From assembly GCF_002775205.1 (NCBI RefSeq), contig NC_036447.1, positions 13,126,501-13,190,500 of the forward strand: DNA of 64,000 nt, written 5' to 3'. Source of the stretch: Xiphophorus maculatus. Lineage: Eukaryota > Chordata > Actinopteri > Cyprinodontiformes > Poeciliidae. Shown piece by piece: positions 42,901 through 57,900 of the stretch (positions are counted from its first letter, which is position 1; each line of letters starts with the position of its first letter). The translations under genes were made by a program, and so were the position numbers. Below the pieces are notes generated by a model. The model was not told the origin of the DNA. It ran no database searches and worked only from the letters and a program-made list of their open reading frames with translations.

Positions 42901-45900
42901 GTCAATATATATAACTGGATCAGGTATCAATTCATGTGGTTATTTTTATTTTTAATCAATTTTTATTGCAAACATACAGACTAGTCTGTATGTTTTTAAG
43001 TTAAACTGTCATTGTACTGCAACAGTAATAATACTCATGTTGTGAGTTTACCTTTCCAGTTAGCAGCATTTGTCTCATCTCTCCTGTCAGGTACTCCTTG
43101 TCGTTTTTAAACTCCTGCTATTAAAAAAAGAACAACGGGTTATGCTCAATAAGACCCCAGAGGAGAACATTTTGTTTCTGCTTTTGAAATGAGAGATTTT
43201 AACACCAGAAGAAGAATTAAAGTGTAATGAAACTAAAGAAAATAAACAGTTTAAAATAAAATATCTTCCTGCATTCAGGGTTCCTACACAGGCCAAGGAA
43301 CCTGGTAGAGTGAGGAATTTGATTTTAAGTACTTTAAAGGTTTGGGTATTATTCATCTGATTACCCATCCATCCATCAACCCACTCAGTTTTTCAAGTTT
43401 CATATGTAAGACCTTTCTACTGTAGAAAAATCGGAGATAAATTCCGAAACGTGTTTATTTTTACTTCAAAAAACAGAACAAAGGCCTGAAAAAGTTTGAG
43501 TGAGGAAAAGTGAGGCAATGTAGCTGACCACAACATTTGCCGAATGTGTGAGAATGTATGTATTGCCTTGTCTTGTACGAGGAAGAACTTTGAGGAAAGG
43601 ACAGGCTCTTTCTGACAGTCCAGGTGACAAGCGGTGCTCTTGTTGGCGATGACGAAGAGAGCCACATCGCACACAATATAAAGCTTCTGCAAAAAGAACG
43701 ACACGACAATCACTGATTCGCTTCAAAAATACGACAACATCCTTTCTGTGTTTGCCATTTTCTACGCTCCGTCATGTAGATACAATTGCAAATGCATTTC
43801 ATTAGGATTTTATGTAATAGAAAAACACAAAGTGAAGTGAATCCTTCTGCAAAGAGCTGCGTACCTCATTGGCCTTTGCATCTTCGGGACACTGAGCGTC
43901 TTTTGTTTGTTTGATGTTCTCAACCATCTTCCTAAGAAATGCGTGACTGTTGTTCTCATTCTTGGTCATCAGGACTTCCAACATGAACCACAGACACCTA
44001 ACAAAGGAAAAGAAGTTGGTTGTTTTTTTACTACTCATTATCTAACTTTTAGATGTACTCAATTAGAAGGGCAGCCTCACTCTTTGATGTCTTTGAGTTG
44101 TTCATATTCATGTGGTTTTGTGAAATCAGGGTCGTGGGCCAACAGGTGGATCATAAATGGAACCACGTACTCAGGAAGAAGAGAGACCAGTTTTTCTGAC
44201 GAGAGAAAGAGTCATTTACATTAGAGTGAATATGTTTGTAATTTATTGGAAAGCTCTAGTGTGATTTCTAGACATGAGGTAATCACATCTACTTAAAGCA
44301 ATCTGATTTAAAAAGGATTTTACTCTTTGATCTTCAATTCACCTGACGCTGCTATAGGAAGCCGCCATGTTTCTGCATGAACACTCACCCTGAGCGAGGG
44401 GGTTCTGTTTGATGTATTCCCTGCGGACGGAGATGTTTTTGAGCAGGCACTGTCGGGCGTGGGCACGGCGCTCCTTCACCGGGTCCTTGGCACACAGAGC
44501 GAAAACGGCCAGGTACTCCAAGGGCAGCAGCAGTTTGACGAGAGCTAAGTGCAACTTCTGAGCAAAGATCTGACGGACCTGGTAGCACTCATCCTGGCAG
44601 AACAAACGAGATAAACACCAGGTGTGAACTTAGCAACTTAAAAGATGACTTTCACTAATAAATTCCAGTTGTTTCTCTTAAATCAGATAATATTTGAAAT
44701 AAATGAATGTCCTGTAGGTGAAACTGACATTGATGACAAGGCCACAGAGCTGAAACTGCTCAGGTGTGATGATTTCATGGTAACATGGCTCTTGAGCCAA
44801 CTTCATGATGGCCGAGCCGGCAGCCAGCCTCAGGCGGGACATGTCCGATTTACTGCAACACAGGAAGCGATGAGGGAATAAACATCGCTTTTACTCGCTC
44901 TTACACACACGAGTGAAAGCGAATCTGTAACAGATAATTCAGAGGTACCTGATCTTCTTCTGCTCCGTGAGGTCGCCCTCACTAACCAACATGGCCGACA
45001 GCAGCCGGAGGGTGGAGTTGGCCGATTTGGATTGGTTGTTCTTCATTCCTAGTAACCAGCGTACCAGGAGCTTGATGGCCTGAACCTTCAGGAACAGGAA
45101 GAACATCGTTTGTCATTTCAGGCCACCAACATGTTCCAGAAAACAACAACAAAAGAAAACTATAACTTCAAAACCACTAAAATGTTCTTTCACACCGTTT
45201 CTACGGTTTCAAAATGTTTTAATGATCTGAACAAAATCAGTTCCTTCAGCTGTGTGAAGTAAAGAATAACAACAAACTAACAGCTATTTAGTACAAAAAT
45301 AACAGCAAATGAATTTTGAACTTTGGTGGTCTTGGAATAATTAATATCAAGAACAGAACATACATGTTAGAACATCCCCTTACCTTTGCTAAAACTTCAG
45401 GTGAGACTTCCTCATCTGCGGACCACAGCTTCCCGTTCTTGTTCCCTACCGACTGAACACACAAAGATGGTCACAAAAATCTGATTTTATGTTTTCTTTG
45501 TTCAAACTGTGGCTCTTAAGAGTTTACACAACCTTGCTAATAAGTTGGGTTTTTTGTGGTGGAAAGAATCTGAGTTTAAAAAAATATTATCAATTAGACT
45601 ATAAGTAATTTTAGAACTTTTTATACACAAAGTGATATATGCTGGAAATTTAACTGAAAAACTAAAATAAAGGTATCAGTCAGAAACTAATCTAAGAGGT
45701 GTTTCAAGAACCCAAAAAAGAGCCAAGAGGCTGAAATTCCCAGCAACCTTGTGGAGCAAAGTGTTATCTGATAAAACCAAAGACAAACTTTTGGACCACA
45801 CATCTCCAAAAGAACCCCATACCTACTGTGAGAGACTGGCCAAGTTTAACATATATGTTTTTCATTTGAACTGTACAGAATAAAAATACGCTTTTGAGAT

Positions 45901-48900
45901 CCACTACAGTTCAACAACCACTTCAGGTACTTGTAAGTGTTCACGTTTCTTCCTTACTGTCGATAAATACCCACAGTACATACAGCACCAGAGGTCTCAA
46001 ACAAAGTCCATGTGTAATTCCTGGATGTTAAAGTTCAAATGTCAGCTCCACAAACCCTGTCGTTCATCAGCAAATCCTTGACGATGAAGTTAGCCACGAT
46101 GGATTTCATTGGTGAGGCGAACTGATCTGGAGCCAGCATGGATATATGACCCAGAGACACAAGCGGAGTGATGAGCTGCTCGGGAACATCTGCGTTGAGA
46201 CTGCGAGACAAAGGCTGTGGGTCAAAGAGGAAACTGTCAGTTAAGAAACACAGATTCAGGTAGAGAGGACAGGAGTAAATAATACACTCGAGATTGTAAT
46301 TAATCATCAAGAAGTGTTAGTCTACCTCAAAAATCTGGGCCAGTTGCACTTCCTTGTTGTTGAAGATGGCATGAATGCAGTGGACAGCCTGCTTGGCCTG
46401 GTGAGGCGTGCCCCGCTTGGCTTTCTGATGCAGGATGGGAATCAGAGTTCTGAAGAAAACATTACAAAAAAATACATTATAAGTGGCAAAAGCACTGAAG
46501 AAATACTTTACAATAAACACAAAACCCTTCATTCTGTGTTAGCGATGCAAAGATTTCAGACTCGACTTCCAAGACCAGGAAGTCCTTCATACTTTTAAAA
46601 AAAATATATATAGAACTATAGAAATTCACTGGAAATTCATAGCACACATATTTCTACAGTGGTTAGGCTTAAATGGTGGGAGATAGGAAAGACAAGGAAG
46701 GAAGAGAGAAAAAGAAAAAAACCCTGAAAAATAAAGAACGAGAAAAAGTGTGAGAAAGAGAAGGAAAAAGAAAGTGTGAAAGAAAACGAGGAAAAAAGTA
46801 ATTGAGAAAAAAGAAAAAGAAATTCAGAAGGAAGGGAGGATAGGATATAAGACAAGGATAGAAAATGAGGACACAAGGAAGGAGAGAGCATGGACAGCAA
46901 AGTAAAGAATGGAACTAGAAGAAAGGATAGAAAAAAGAAGAGTAGGACACAAAGGACAAAAAGTCAGGAAAGAAAATGAATGAAGGTCCAACACAAGTAT
47001 TGGAGGGAAGAAAAAATAAAAGACAAGGATGAAAAGAAGAGAAGGACAAACAGAAGAAAGTAAGCGGTAAGAACGCTGCCATTCAGAACAGGTATAAATC
47101 TAAATTCTTCTGAAATGGCCTTATGGTGAAATAAAGGCTGAACAACGTTTTTCAAATTGAATATATTTCTACCGACTTGAAATTTATACCAGTTGTCGAT
47201 AGCAACCAACGTCAAACAAATCAGTCCATATATTAGTTCTGTGTAATGAAGTGGAACTGTACAGAGAGGACGTATGGAACACATGACCAAAACAAATTCC
47301 TGCTGCGTTCATGCAAATCAATACCAGCTGGTTTAACATGGCAGCCTGTGACAGGTTTCTAACCAGCAGCACACATCTGGGTCTGGATGTCTCAACATAA
47401 ATAAACACCAGCAGCAGTCATATAACGGAAGGAAGGAAGAATGGAAAAATGCACCTTGATGTTCCTGATAAGAATCTGAAAATGAAACAAGTGGGGATTT
47501 CCAAGGAAGAAAATAGTCCCAAAGACACAACCAATGAAACTCTGATTCGGATTCAAGAGAAAGAAAGTAAAACTGATAAGACTGACCCAGTCAGTCACCT
47601 GACACGTTCAAACTGGACGCTTATGGAAAAAAACCTGATCAGAGAGCACAGAACGGTTCCTGAGAAAAAAAAAGTATGTCATGAATTTATATAATTGTGT
47701 GTTTAAAAGCTACTCCCTGTGTCACTTCGTTTTATTTACTGATTTGAATAAAAAAGCTTTACTTTCTCTGTACAACTCAGGTCATTACCAACATCTGGGG
47801 TGAATTTCATGTCAACAAATATTAGAATATATTCACAAAGAAAATCGTTGACGTGTTCAGTACTTCTTTTACCAGATGAACATCAAAACATCACAGTCTG
47901 TGCCTCTTGTACATCTCTTACGATCTTATCTGCTGCAACTCCGTCTCGATCTTCTGGCCAGTGTTACGGAAAATCTGAATGGCTGCTTCTGCCACTTTGT
48001 CGTCCTCCATCTTTAAACACTGGAGCAGAGACTCGTAGGTCTCGGCTGAATGGAATGCTGTGGGGTGTGTGAATGACAGGACCTGCAAGGATAAAAAACA
48101 TTTGAACATTTTTTGATTAATAAAACTTTGCTTTAGGTTTTGTTGCAGTTTAAGAAAACTCTAAAAGTTAATTTTAGTATTTATACCTTAAGCAGCTCAA
48201 GACCAGAGCGGATCGCTGTGTCCGGGGTGACGCCTTCCTCCTCATCATCAGCTGTCCCCTCAATGGACTTATTTAGCAGCTTTACCAAAGCACTGTAGGA
48301 AAATTAACAAAATAAAACTGTTGAACAATGTTAACATATCTCATAATTTTATGGGGACCAGGTGAAGACTAAAACAGCATAGTTTAGTCAGTGTGTGGTC
48401 TCTCATAGTATTTTTCCATAAAATAAATGGGGGGGGGAAAAAAAACAAGAGTGGAACCTGCAGTTTTCTATCACCACCACTAGGTGGCTCAGTAAATGAG
48501 ACCGATCTGTTAATGGACCAGCGTTACACAATACCAAATACAGAGCATTATGAAGCTGTCTACCTTAACTAAGTGCTTATGAAGCACTTGGTTACTAGGT
48601 AAACAGACGCCATCTATTTTAGTTCTCTCAATGAAAATTAACTCATTTTAATGTTTTCAGGCACAATTTACCAACTCATTTCAATTATGCAACATCTTCA
48701 ATTAGAAACTACTTATAATCACCTGTTTCATTGAAGTTTGAAAGCTCAAATTCATTCTATGTGTCAAAATAGAAAAAATATTCTCATTCTAAGGAATGTT
48801 TCTGACCTGATGGCTTCAGAGTCGATGTGAACCGGGGCGATCCGCTCCAGCAGGAACTTGACCATCTCTAGGAATGGATTGGTCGGCTGTTTGGGGAACG

Positions 48901-51900
48901 TCAGCTTCCGAGTGATCTCCCTCTGCACAAAACATCTCATGCATTAGCTTCAAACTATCGTTTTCAGATATTAATTTGTTATAAAGTTCGGCAGTGATGA
49001 AACAAGTTAGCCTTTTTGTTACTAAGTTGGACCCCAAGCCCTAACACTTGATTTGCATCACACCTGCTGACGTAAACAACTATGAGTTGTGTTAAAAATG
49101 TAATTTGTGTGCAGATTTAAGTATGCCTCGTGCTCCCTCACCACACAGATCTCCGCCTGCTTGCAGGAGCATGTTGGACTGATGAGCACCTCCAACTGGA
49201 TTCTGAGCTTCTCATCCTCACTCAGAACCTGATTAAATTTCTTCATGAAGTCCTGAGCCTTTCCAGCATCCGGCAGATTCTCTGCAAACACCAGCATCAC
49301 ATTAAAATTATGATTACGAAAGGTCATATACTGAAATTGGAAGAAAGAAGAAGAGCACACCTACGATAAAGGAGTGGACTGATTTTATATATAGTATTTT
49401 GAATTGAAAGAAAAACTTTTTGACTGAGGTCACAAGGAGTGCGTTTTGAAAACCACAGGTCAAAATGGTTGAATTATATTCAAAATGTCAGAACTGATTT
49501 TATAGATTTTTTAAATTTATTTTCCTTTTCTAGCAACTTTGGTGTGGATTATGCCTTATTTAGAATGATGGTGAACAATAACTGTGACATAATAACATCC
49601 AGTGCCTTGCAAAAGTATTCCTAACCTAGAGACGAGCTGAAAACAAATACACAGCCAACTTTTCAGAAATTGCATTTGTAAAAGTTCAGAAAACCCTAAT
49701 ATTATTATTACACTTCACATTATGCATTACTGTATATTGGTCAATTGTATAAAATACATTGAACTGTGTGGTTATAATGTCAAAAGGAGGTTTTGTAAGG
49801 CACAGTGTGTATTTGTGTCAGTTTATGTCCAACTTACTTGCGATACTCATGAGCTTCCCGAGCATCGCGGTGTTATTGGCCTCCGACTAGCGAGAGGGGA
49901 GAAGAAAACATTATCCTACTTAATTTTATACATCCTGAAAATAAAAACTGAAAGACAAAGGAAGCATCTACCCACCACTGGCAGCTTGTGAAGGTCGAGC
50001 AGCTCTTTTACGAGACTTCTGAGCATATTCTGACACTTCCACATTTCGTTTAGAGCCCTGAAAAAAAAAGGCCAGTGAGAAAGAGAAATTACAGCAGAGA
50101 ATCAATAGACGGTTCTCATCATACAGACTTGCTGCGCTATCAGTGAGGTATTTTCCAGACAGTTTACTTGTAATTTTAGATCAATATTAACGTACAATAC
50201 TTGCACGTATGAATGTGTCAATGTTTGTGTAGTTTCCACAAACTGTGTAGACGGAGAAAATGCAGAATATTTACTCACTTTACAGCGTTAGTGTCCAGAC
50301 AGGAATAAAGGTAGTAGAGGCATTTCATCTTCTCCTCTGTGTCAAGACTGTGAGGCACCATGTACTGCGCAAAAATCTTCTCCACCAACAACCTGGAAGA
50401 GGAAAGTTTCAATTCATTCTTTAAACACTGAAAATAAAACAGGAAATAATTTGGGAGAAGGAATTTAATCTCTAAATGTGCGACACTGACGTATTAAAAA
50501 CTTTACAGTGATATTTTATTGCAGTAGCATTTCCTCACAGAGACAAATCTTTTATTTATAGGGGGGAAATTCAACTTTAATGAGTCGCCTGCTTTACTTT
50601 GTATAGCCAATGGGACAACATTACCGTACCATTTCACAAGGCTGAAACACAGATACAAAATGATCTTCGACCGCTGACCGATATCTCTACTTCTCTCTTA
50701 AGCTCAAACAGGTTTTTCCATAAAATGTAACTTTGGTGACAGAAATAGCCAAAGAACAGCTGATGTATCTGATGAACTGTCTCTGTGCTGCCATACATTT
50801 GGCATCTAGTTGTTATGGAGACTTCAGGTCAAAATGCCTCTCAGTGAGATTGCTTTCCCTCCCTTAGCCTCTCACTCGCTGCTTCTAGTGGAGTGACACA
50901 TATGGGTTCTTGTTTGTCATATTTATATGATTATTACATTTTCTAATTATTCCTCTGACTGTAAATTTAAGAACAACTCTTCTAGTAGCCATGTCTTAAA
51001 TTAATTGAGATCCACACACAACCTTATTTAAATGCCATGTTCTCTAGTCTTTCCCATTGCGAAGAGGAACTAAGAGTAATGGGCTTCAGTGTCATGATAG
51101 GCTGACCAACAAAGTAAAATGTGCTGATATTACAGGTTAATTTAATATATATATATATTTTTATTAATTAAGCTATGATACTGTAAAATAAAAGGAACTA
51201 GTTTTAAAGCTTTAAACAGAGAGGGGCCATAGCTGCAAAGATGTCAGGTTACTGATATTTTAGTAAATTATCAAATTACAACAACGTTTGTGATTTACAA
51301 ATGTGTCTTTTTTTATACATATTAGAGACATATTAACACACATATGTGCCAAACTAGTTATAAATACATTAATTCTAGTCCATTTGTTCAGTATTAAATA
51401 ATTTCATGTACACTGTGTGTTTGTTCTCACTTGTCATCAATGCTGTTCTGATAGTAGATGTGCAACAGTTTGTCTTTGATCCAGCTGATCTTCTGGGCCG
51501 ACTCCTTTCCGGCCTCGTGATGCAGACAGTATTTCTTATAAAGCTGAGCCAGGCCCATCATGGCCTCTTTACGCACACGCCACTGCAGAAGGAGGGAAAA
51601 GTTAACATTGACAAGGGAAATGATCAAACTAGGATATGAAAATCACAGGAAGGGAGATAATCTTGTGTTTGTAATCAATAAAATATTAACACATTGCACA
51701 TTAATGTGGATATGTTGTGATTTCAGAATGTGAATGATTCGTGAAGATCTCCAGGATAAATTGCTGCATTTTATGTCGATTATTATTGTTGATCTAAACA
51801 AATAAACCCCAAATGAGTAACAGCTGTGTTACTACTACAATGAGTGAATCATTAAGTGGTTTAAATTTCCTACCCTCTTGTCCAGCGTCCTTTCCCGCAC

Positions 51901-54900
51901 GAAGCCCAACAGCTGGTCATTGACCAAGTTCAGGTCTTTCTTTCCAGCATTGATGATGGTGACGATGACATCATGTCTGATGGCTTCCTCTGGGTCGTGA
52001 GAACGCACTTTCAAATATTCTGGACAAAAATAAATAAATAAGTGAGATAGGACATTGCTTTCAGTTGAACGATGGAGCCATCAACAACAACCCGAATGAA
52101 TCAGAAGTATTGCCCACCTGTGAGGTCTTTCGCCAGGTCGGGATGGTTCATAAGGCAGTGGCTTGCGAATTTTACACACTCTAATCTGACCGGTACGTGG
52201 ATGTCGTTGAACCTACAGAAGAAATTAGTCCCATATAATTAAATTAACTAAAGAAGATTCAGTTCAAAGAGAAGAGGGTAAAAAATAAAGAAATCTGCAC
52301 AAATATAAAAATTACTTATTTATTCTGTTAGGAAGGAATGTAACAGGAAAGTGTTGCATGTCAGTAAAGTTCCTCAATTCCTCTATAAACTTTCTTACAT
52401 TGATATGTTTGTAAATCTAACTTCAGATACATAAATCTCTTTAACAAATGGTCAATGCTGAGATTGCTCACCGTCCTAAGAAGCACTGCCAAAGCGGTCT
52501 GTTCTGTGATGCTAGCTCTGAGTCTTTGGCTCCAAATAACTTCGCTAGCAAACGTACAACAGCCAGACGCTCCTCTCCGTCGTTGCTCTGTAACAAAAAT
52601 CGCACGCCATCCTCTAATATTTTTAATGATATTTTTAAAACTTGATTTTGGTTCCACGCTGCAAACAGCACAAAAAAATTATTGCTAAATAATAAATTTA
52701 CTATATATTGTGCAGTTCTAGTAAGAAGGTCAGATGAGATCAAAATTGTCTGAATAATCTGGGCTTCATACAAAAAAACCCCTGAAAAAGCGAATCCCTA
52801 TAGTGAAGACGGTCAGGGGACAATTAGCACAAAATGATACAGAAAAAAGATGGGTGATACATAGATTTTTTTTTTTTTTTAAATATCAACATTTTTCATG
52901 CTTTTTTAACCAGCAACAAACTTCCAGAAAACTGCATATCAGCTGAAAAACTGAGTTCATTTAAATCAAGGCTAAAAACTCTTTTGGTTTGCCTTTGATT
53001 AATAATAAGTGCAACATTAATAAATAATTTGGAATGCAACTTTTCATTACTTCTCTTTATTTTGCCACGGTAACATATGGTTATTTATTTATTATGTTAT
53101 GTTTTTATCACTTTGAATTGGCTTGTTGATGAAATGTGCCATCCAAATAAACTTGACCAGTATTTACTCTGGAACAATAAAATAAGCATATGTTTGTGAA
53201 CATATCCTTCAAACAGTGTTTCACCACCAGAGATGGATAAAAAAAATCTTTTTACCAAGGAAATAAGTTCTGGATCAAAGAGTAACAATATGAAATACAG
53301 TTTCTCTGACAGAATCACAGTCTATCAAAAATCAATATTACTCAAAGAAACTAAAATAAAATCAGAAGGGAAAATTATATAACTGTAAGGTTGATGTTGG
53401 TTGGAGATGAGGTATCGTTGTTGTTTTTTGGAGTGCTGCACAGTGTTCACCTTTAGCTTGAACTCCAGCTGAGGCATGACGGAGGTCAGCAGCATGGGGT
53501 CGATGGCAAACAGCTCCTGGATGAGGTCGAAGACGTGCTCTGATAGGTCACTGACCGAGGACTTTCCCATCACTAAAACCTGATTGAAGAACTGTGGGAG
53601 AACATGAAAGCACAGACCAAGAGAATCGGACGAATACATTGATAACGTACTCTACAACGTCATTAGAAAAAGAGAATTACAGAAGAAAACAAAGGAAAAA
53701 AAACCAAAACCAAGCAGCTTCTCACGTTTGCAATGCACGCCTCAATGGTTTGGACCGTTCTCTTCAGGAGAGTCTTGGCGAGGTCGTACGCTTGCTTGTT
53801 CAGATTCTGAGTCAGCAAAAAGATGAATAAATAATTGGCATAACTATCGCAAGAAATGTTTGTTTTAATTTGAAACCAGATTTTCTAACTTTTTGTCTGC
53901 ATGTTAGCACTGCCTTTTGTTTTCATTACAAGATTTCTATCATAAAAAGAATAAAATAAGAGAAGTTTTAGAGAGAAACCACAGAGAGCTGGTAAAAACG
54001 TTTTTCATGGTCAGAACAGAAAACAATTAAAACTATTGCAAAAAAAAATTAAAGAAATAAACTAAAAACATATCAGTGCCTCTCATTTACCTATTTAACA
54101 TAGTTCATGTTCTATTCAATATTTAGGTATTTTATTGTTATTTGAATTCTGACATACATAAGTAATTCTTTCTAATTTAATGCGGAAAAGTAATCATGCA
54201 ATATGTCACAGCGTGCAGTGGTGTGACCGCAGACTCGCCTTGTGTGCAGGTATGAGATTTATTAGGATTGTATCCAGCAGCTCCTGTGTGACTCCGTCTC
54301 CCTCCATGATGATAGAACTCATCAGATCCATCATGTGCATCTGCACCTTCTGGTTGTGGCTGTTGCTGATGAGCAGAGGAAGACACCAGTTCTGACACAT
54401 TAATGCCATTTATATCGCAACAAGGCCCACTACCTCACACCTGTCCAGTTTATCAGTTAATAATGTTATAGTAAAATGTAGAACACACACCGATGAGCCA
54501 AAATGTTCAAAAGAAACTCTTTCATCAAACATAACACTTCTTTGTGCTTCCAAAGCAGTTGCTTTTGGTCAAATTGGTGCAAACCAGCTGCTATTTTATA
54601 GCTTGGAAATCATCCATGGAAAAAATGTGCAATTTCATGAACCAGATGTGCTGTTTAATATGCATTAAAAAATACTTCTTAATCTTTTGCTCCTTCACTT
54701 TAAAAAAAAAAAAGTACATTATTTTGCAGTGTGTATTTCTAGTTTGATGATTTTGGGCTACATGAAAACAAAAACAAACAAAAAATAAGATTTAACACCA
54801 TTGTTCAGCATCGATTGCAGATTCCCCGAGGGTAAAAAGTGATTTGTGAAAAGATAAAAAAGGGACATTATCAGTTTTGTTCAAAAAAAAAAAAAAAAAA

Positions 54901-57900
54901 AACCTCATCTCACACTCCGGTACCCAGTAGTGCACACTATCTTGTCTTCAAGTTGACAGATGCAACCAACTTACTTTATAACGGAGAAGAGCGTTTTGAA
55001 GAGCTGGATGAAAATCTCGTTGCAGTCCTCCAGTTCAAAGCAGATATTGTATGATTTTACCCACGCAAGATTCTGTTGCACAACACAAACAAATACATTG
55101 ATAAGTAGTAACTTTCAAAATCCAAATGAAACATATTCACTTTAACACAATCTGTAGCAAAGAAACACTGGCATGCTGAAACGTATAAGTGCAGCCAAGG
55201 TGAGAGATTTACCTCCAGCAGGTAAAAATATCGGTTGAACTGAGGGCTCTTGGTGTCTTCTAGTCCTTTTAGCTGTCTGGTGATGAACAGAAAAATGTCC
55301 TGGAGGGAAAAAAAAGTTTTTTAGCTTCTCATTAAGTCCTGTGGTTTTATAGGGAGCAGGAAGGCTTTACAACGTGGTTAAAAGAAGGTGCACAGATGTG
55401 CTACACAACAGTAAAACCTGAACTTTCCTTGGGCCATCTGGCAAATGTGCTCAATTATCCAGTAAACAATGCATGCAGGTTTTAATTATACCCCACCACA
55501 CGTAAACAGCCGTCATTGCAGCAAGCAGACGTGGATTGATTTATACGAATGAATGATTCTAGAAGATAATTCGGACCTTCAGCTTGTCGTGGGAGGTGTA
55601 GGGAGCTTCAGGAGCGTATATCCTGAAGATATCAGCCAGACAGCAGGCCACCAGCAGCCGAACGTCTTTATTAGGGTTCCTTAAGAAAAACTCAGAGGCA
55701 AGGTGGAGCGCCAGACCCAGATACTGCTGCTTCTCCTCTTCAGAGTCTTGATCCATGTCCATGTAGGTCTTTACCACCATCTGTTAAGCACATCGACAAG
55801 GGCGGTCATATGAGAGTCCGTCTAGCCAAGGCTGTTTAAGAGTATTTATGAAATATTTGATTCGTGCCAAAAACCACTGAAACACAGAAGGGAAAAATGC
55901 CACTGATGAGTAACTTTTCAACTGTAAAGTAGAAGCTCAATCAGTTACTGGCAAATTATTAATAACATTTTTTAAGGTATTTGTTAGCTGATTTATTGGG
56001 TACTTTATATAACCCCCCCCAGAGTGACAGGCGAGATATTTAAGATTTACAAGCACTTTGAGAATCCTGTGACCAGCTCATTGTTAGTTAGCAGCTCATT
56101 CAGAGACTCCTGTTGGTGCTTTGATTAAGGCCCATTTTCACAGTACTTAACAATATTTGATTACATTTGATTTTCTCTGGTTCAAAATCATAAATACTCA
56201 GTGACCAAAACTGAACAAAATGTTTTGACACAAAAAAGTTGTTTTTTTCTTTTGTCTGGCTGCTGTGGATCATCAACTTCAGTGACCTCTACATTAATAA
56301 TTTTAGTCAACGTTAATTTTATTATTTTCAAAGTATGAAAGTTTACAACACACTGTAACACGTCTCCTCCCTACAGTCTGCAGCAGAGCGAATGTGTGCC
56401 CATGCAGATGTGACTTAAGTCAGCCAATTTCAGCTTCAGTCGCCTGGCTCTTTAATGTCTGCGCTGCCGTTTTAAAAACAAACATGGCCGACAAGTCGTC
56501 TCAAAATTCCCTTACGACTTTATACGTTAAAGTTTTTACATTTCTTTCATATTCAAAATGATCCAAGTATGGAAGCATTTCTAAATACCCCATGAAAAAC
56601 AAATATGTGTGGGTGCTTTCCAGCAGGGAGAGAGGGAAAAATAAAATAAATGAATTATCTACCTTAACTTTTAAAGCAGCTCTCTGTGGTCTTCCCTGCA
56701 TGCTTGACTAAATCTGCCTGGCTGTGTTAACGTGCAGAAGAACAAGTAGTTTTACTTCCATTTTAATCACATTTAGTTGTGCATATAGAGGGAACATATA
56801 ACTAAATTCAAAATTAATCAAGACAAATTCCTGGATCATGTACACTGTTGAATAATGCTATCAATTTTAAAGTTGGTCTATTTAAATTTAACTAAAACCT
56901 GTAAAACAAACTTTTTTTTTCCTCTTTGGAGCTACACTGAGTAAACAGACATTTAATGTTTATTTAATCTGATATTTGATTTTCGGACTAAAATGTGTTT
57001 TTCATTTGTGAATACACAAATAAGGGTTTTTTTTAATTTCTTGTCATCAGGCCGTAGCTTCATTCATATAATCCTTTTTTTTTTTTTTTTTAGGTTTTAT
57101 TGGCTCTAGTGGCCTTTATTTGATAGTTAATTGACAAGAAAGTAGGTAATGAGAGAAAGGGAAGACATGGAGCAAAGGTCGCCAGGCAGGGACTCGAACC
57201 TGTGACAGCCAAGTTGAGGACTAAGGCCAACATACGGAGGTATGTGGGTTGTGCTTAACCCCTGTGCCACCACAGCACACCCCCATATAATCCATTTTTA
57301 AGTGCATTGTAGTACATTAAAAAGTGAAAAGGGCAGGAGGGAAAAACCAAACACATTGTATTTGTAAGTAAGAGTTATTTAGCAACTTTCTCAAACTGAC
57401 TTTTTCATTAAAAAAAAAAAGAACAAAACCTGACTGATATGACAGAAACAAACAAACTAAGTTTGGGTTTGTCCCACTGCTGCCCACAGAGGTTTCATTC
57501 ACACCAGTCCATTGAAATACAATCGTTAGAAAGAAATGCTTCGAGCTGCAACTTCCTCTGTGTGTGAGCTGAAACATGGCTGTGAAGCTCCCAACTGCCT
57601 GTTGGTGGGGGATGGGCCAGCAGCTCCAACAGACTGCAGAGCGGCACACTCACCCCTACACCCCGGCATTATGTCCACACACACTCCTATCCTCGCTGAG
57701 TAAAGCTCTCAGAACAGAAACTCTCCTGTGGACCTTTTGACCTGGAGAGTTTATGCATCTGGAGTCTAATGCCGTTGCTCTGTTTTAGGAGCAAACCAAC
57801 ATTTCAGTGAGCAGATCAGCTAAACATTTGTCCATATTCAAACCACAAAGCCACTTCATGCAAGCAGCTCTGATAACATCTGAGGAACTGTAACGAAACA

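Larger units (their letters stand above)
39929..48922 (-). other. pds5a: pds5a coding exons 16-32
   Basis: In gene order: 48807-48922, 48187-48292, 47922-48082, 46326-46449, 46056-46214, 45384-45452, 44949-45085, 44729-44852, 44389-44593, 44081-44195, 43865-43997, 43567-43686 (GC donor at 43565-43566), 43052-43114, 42736-42884, 41101-41170, 40761-41020, 39929-39932. The last entry is the 4 coding bases G+TAA of the terminal exon, which continues as 3'UTR. Confidence 0.9.

Noticed and set aside
57180..57283. Possible tRNA gene (A and B boxes)
   Set aside because: Poly-A tail, non-tRNA body and target duplication show a SINE.
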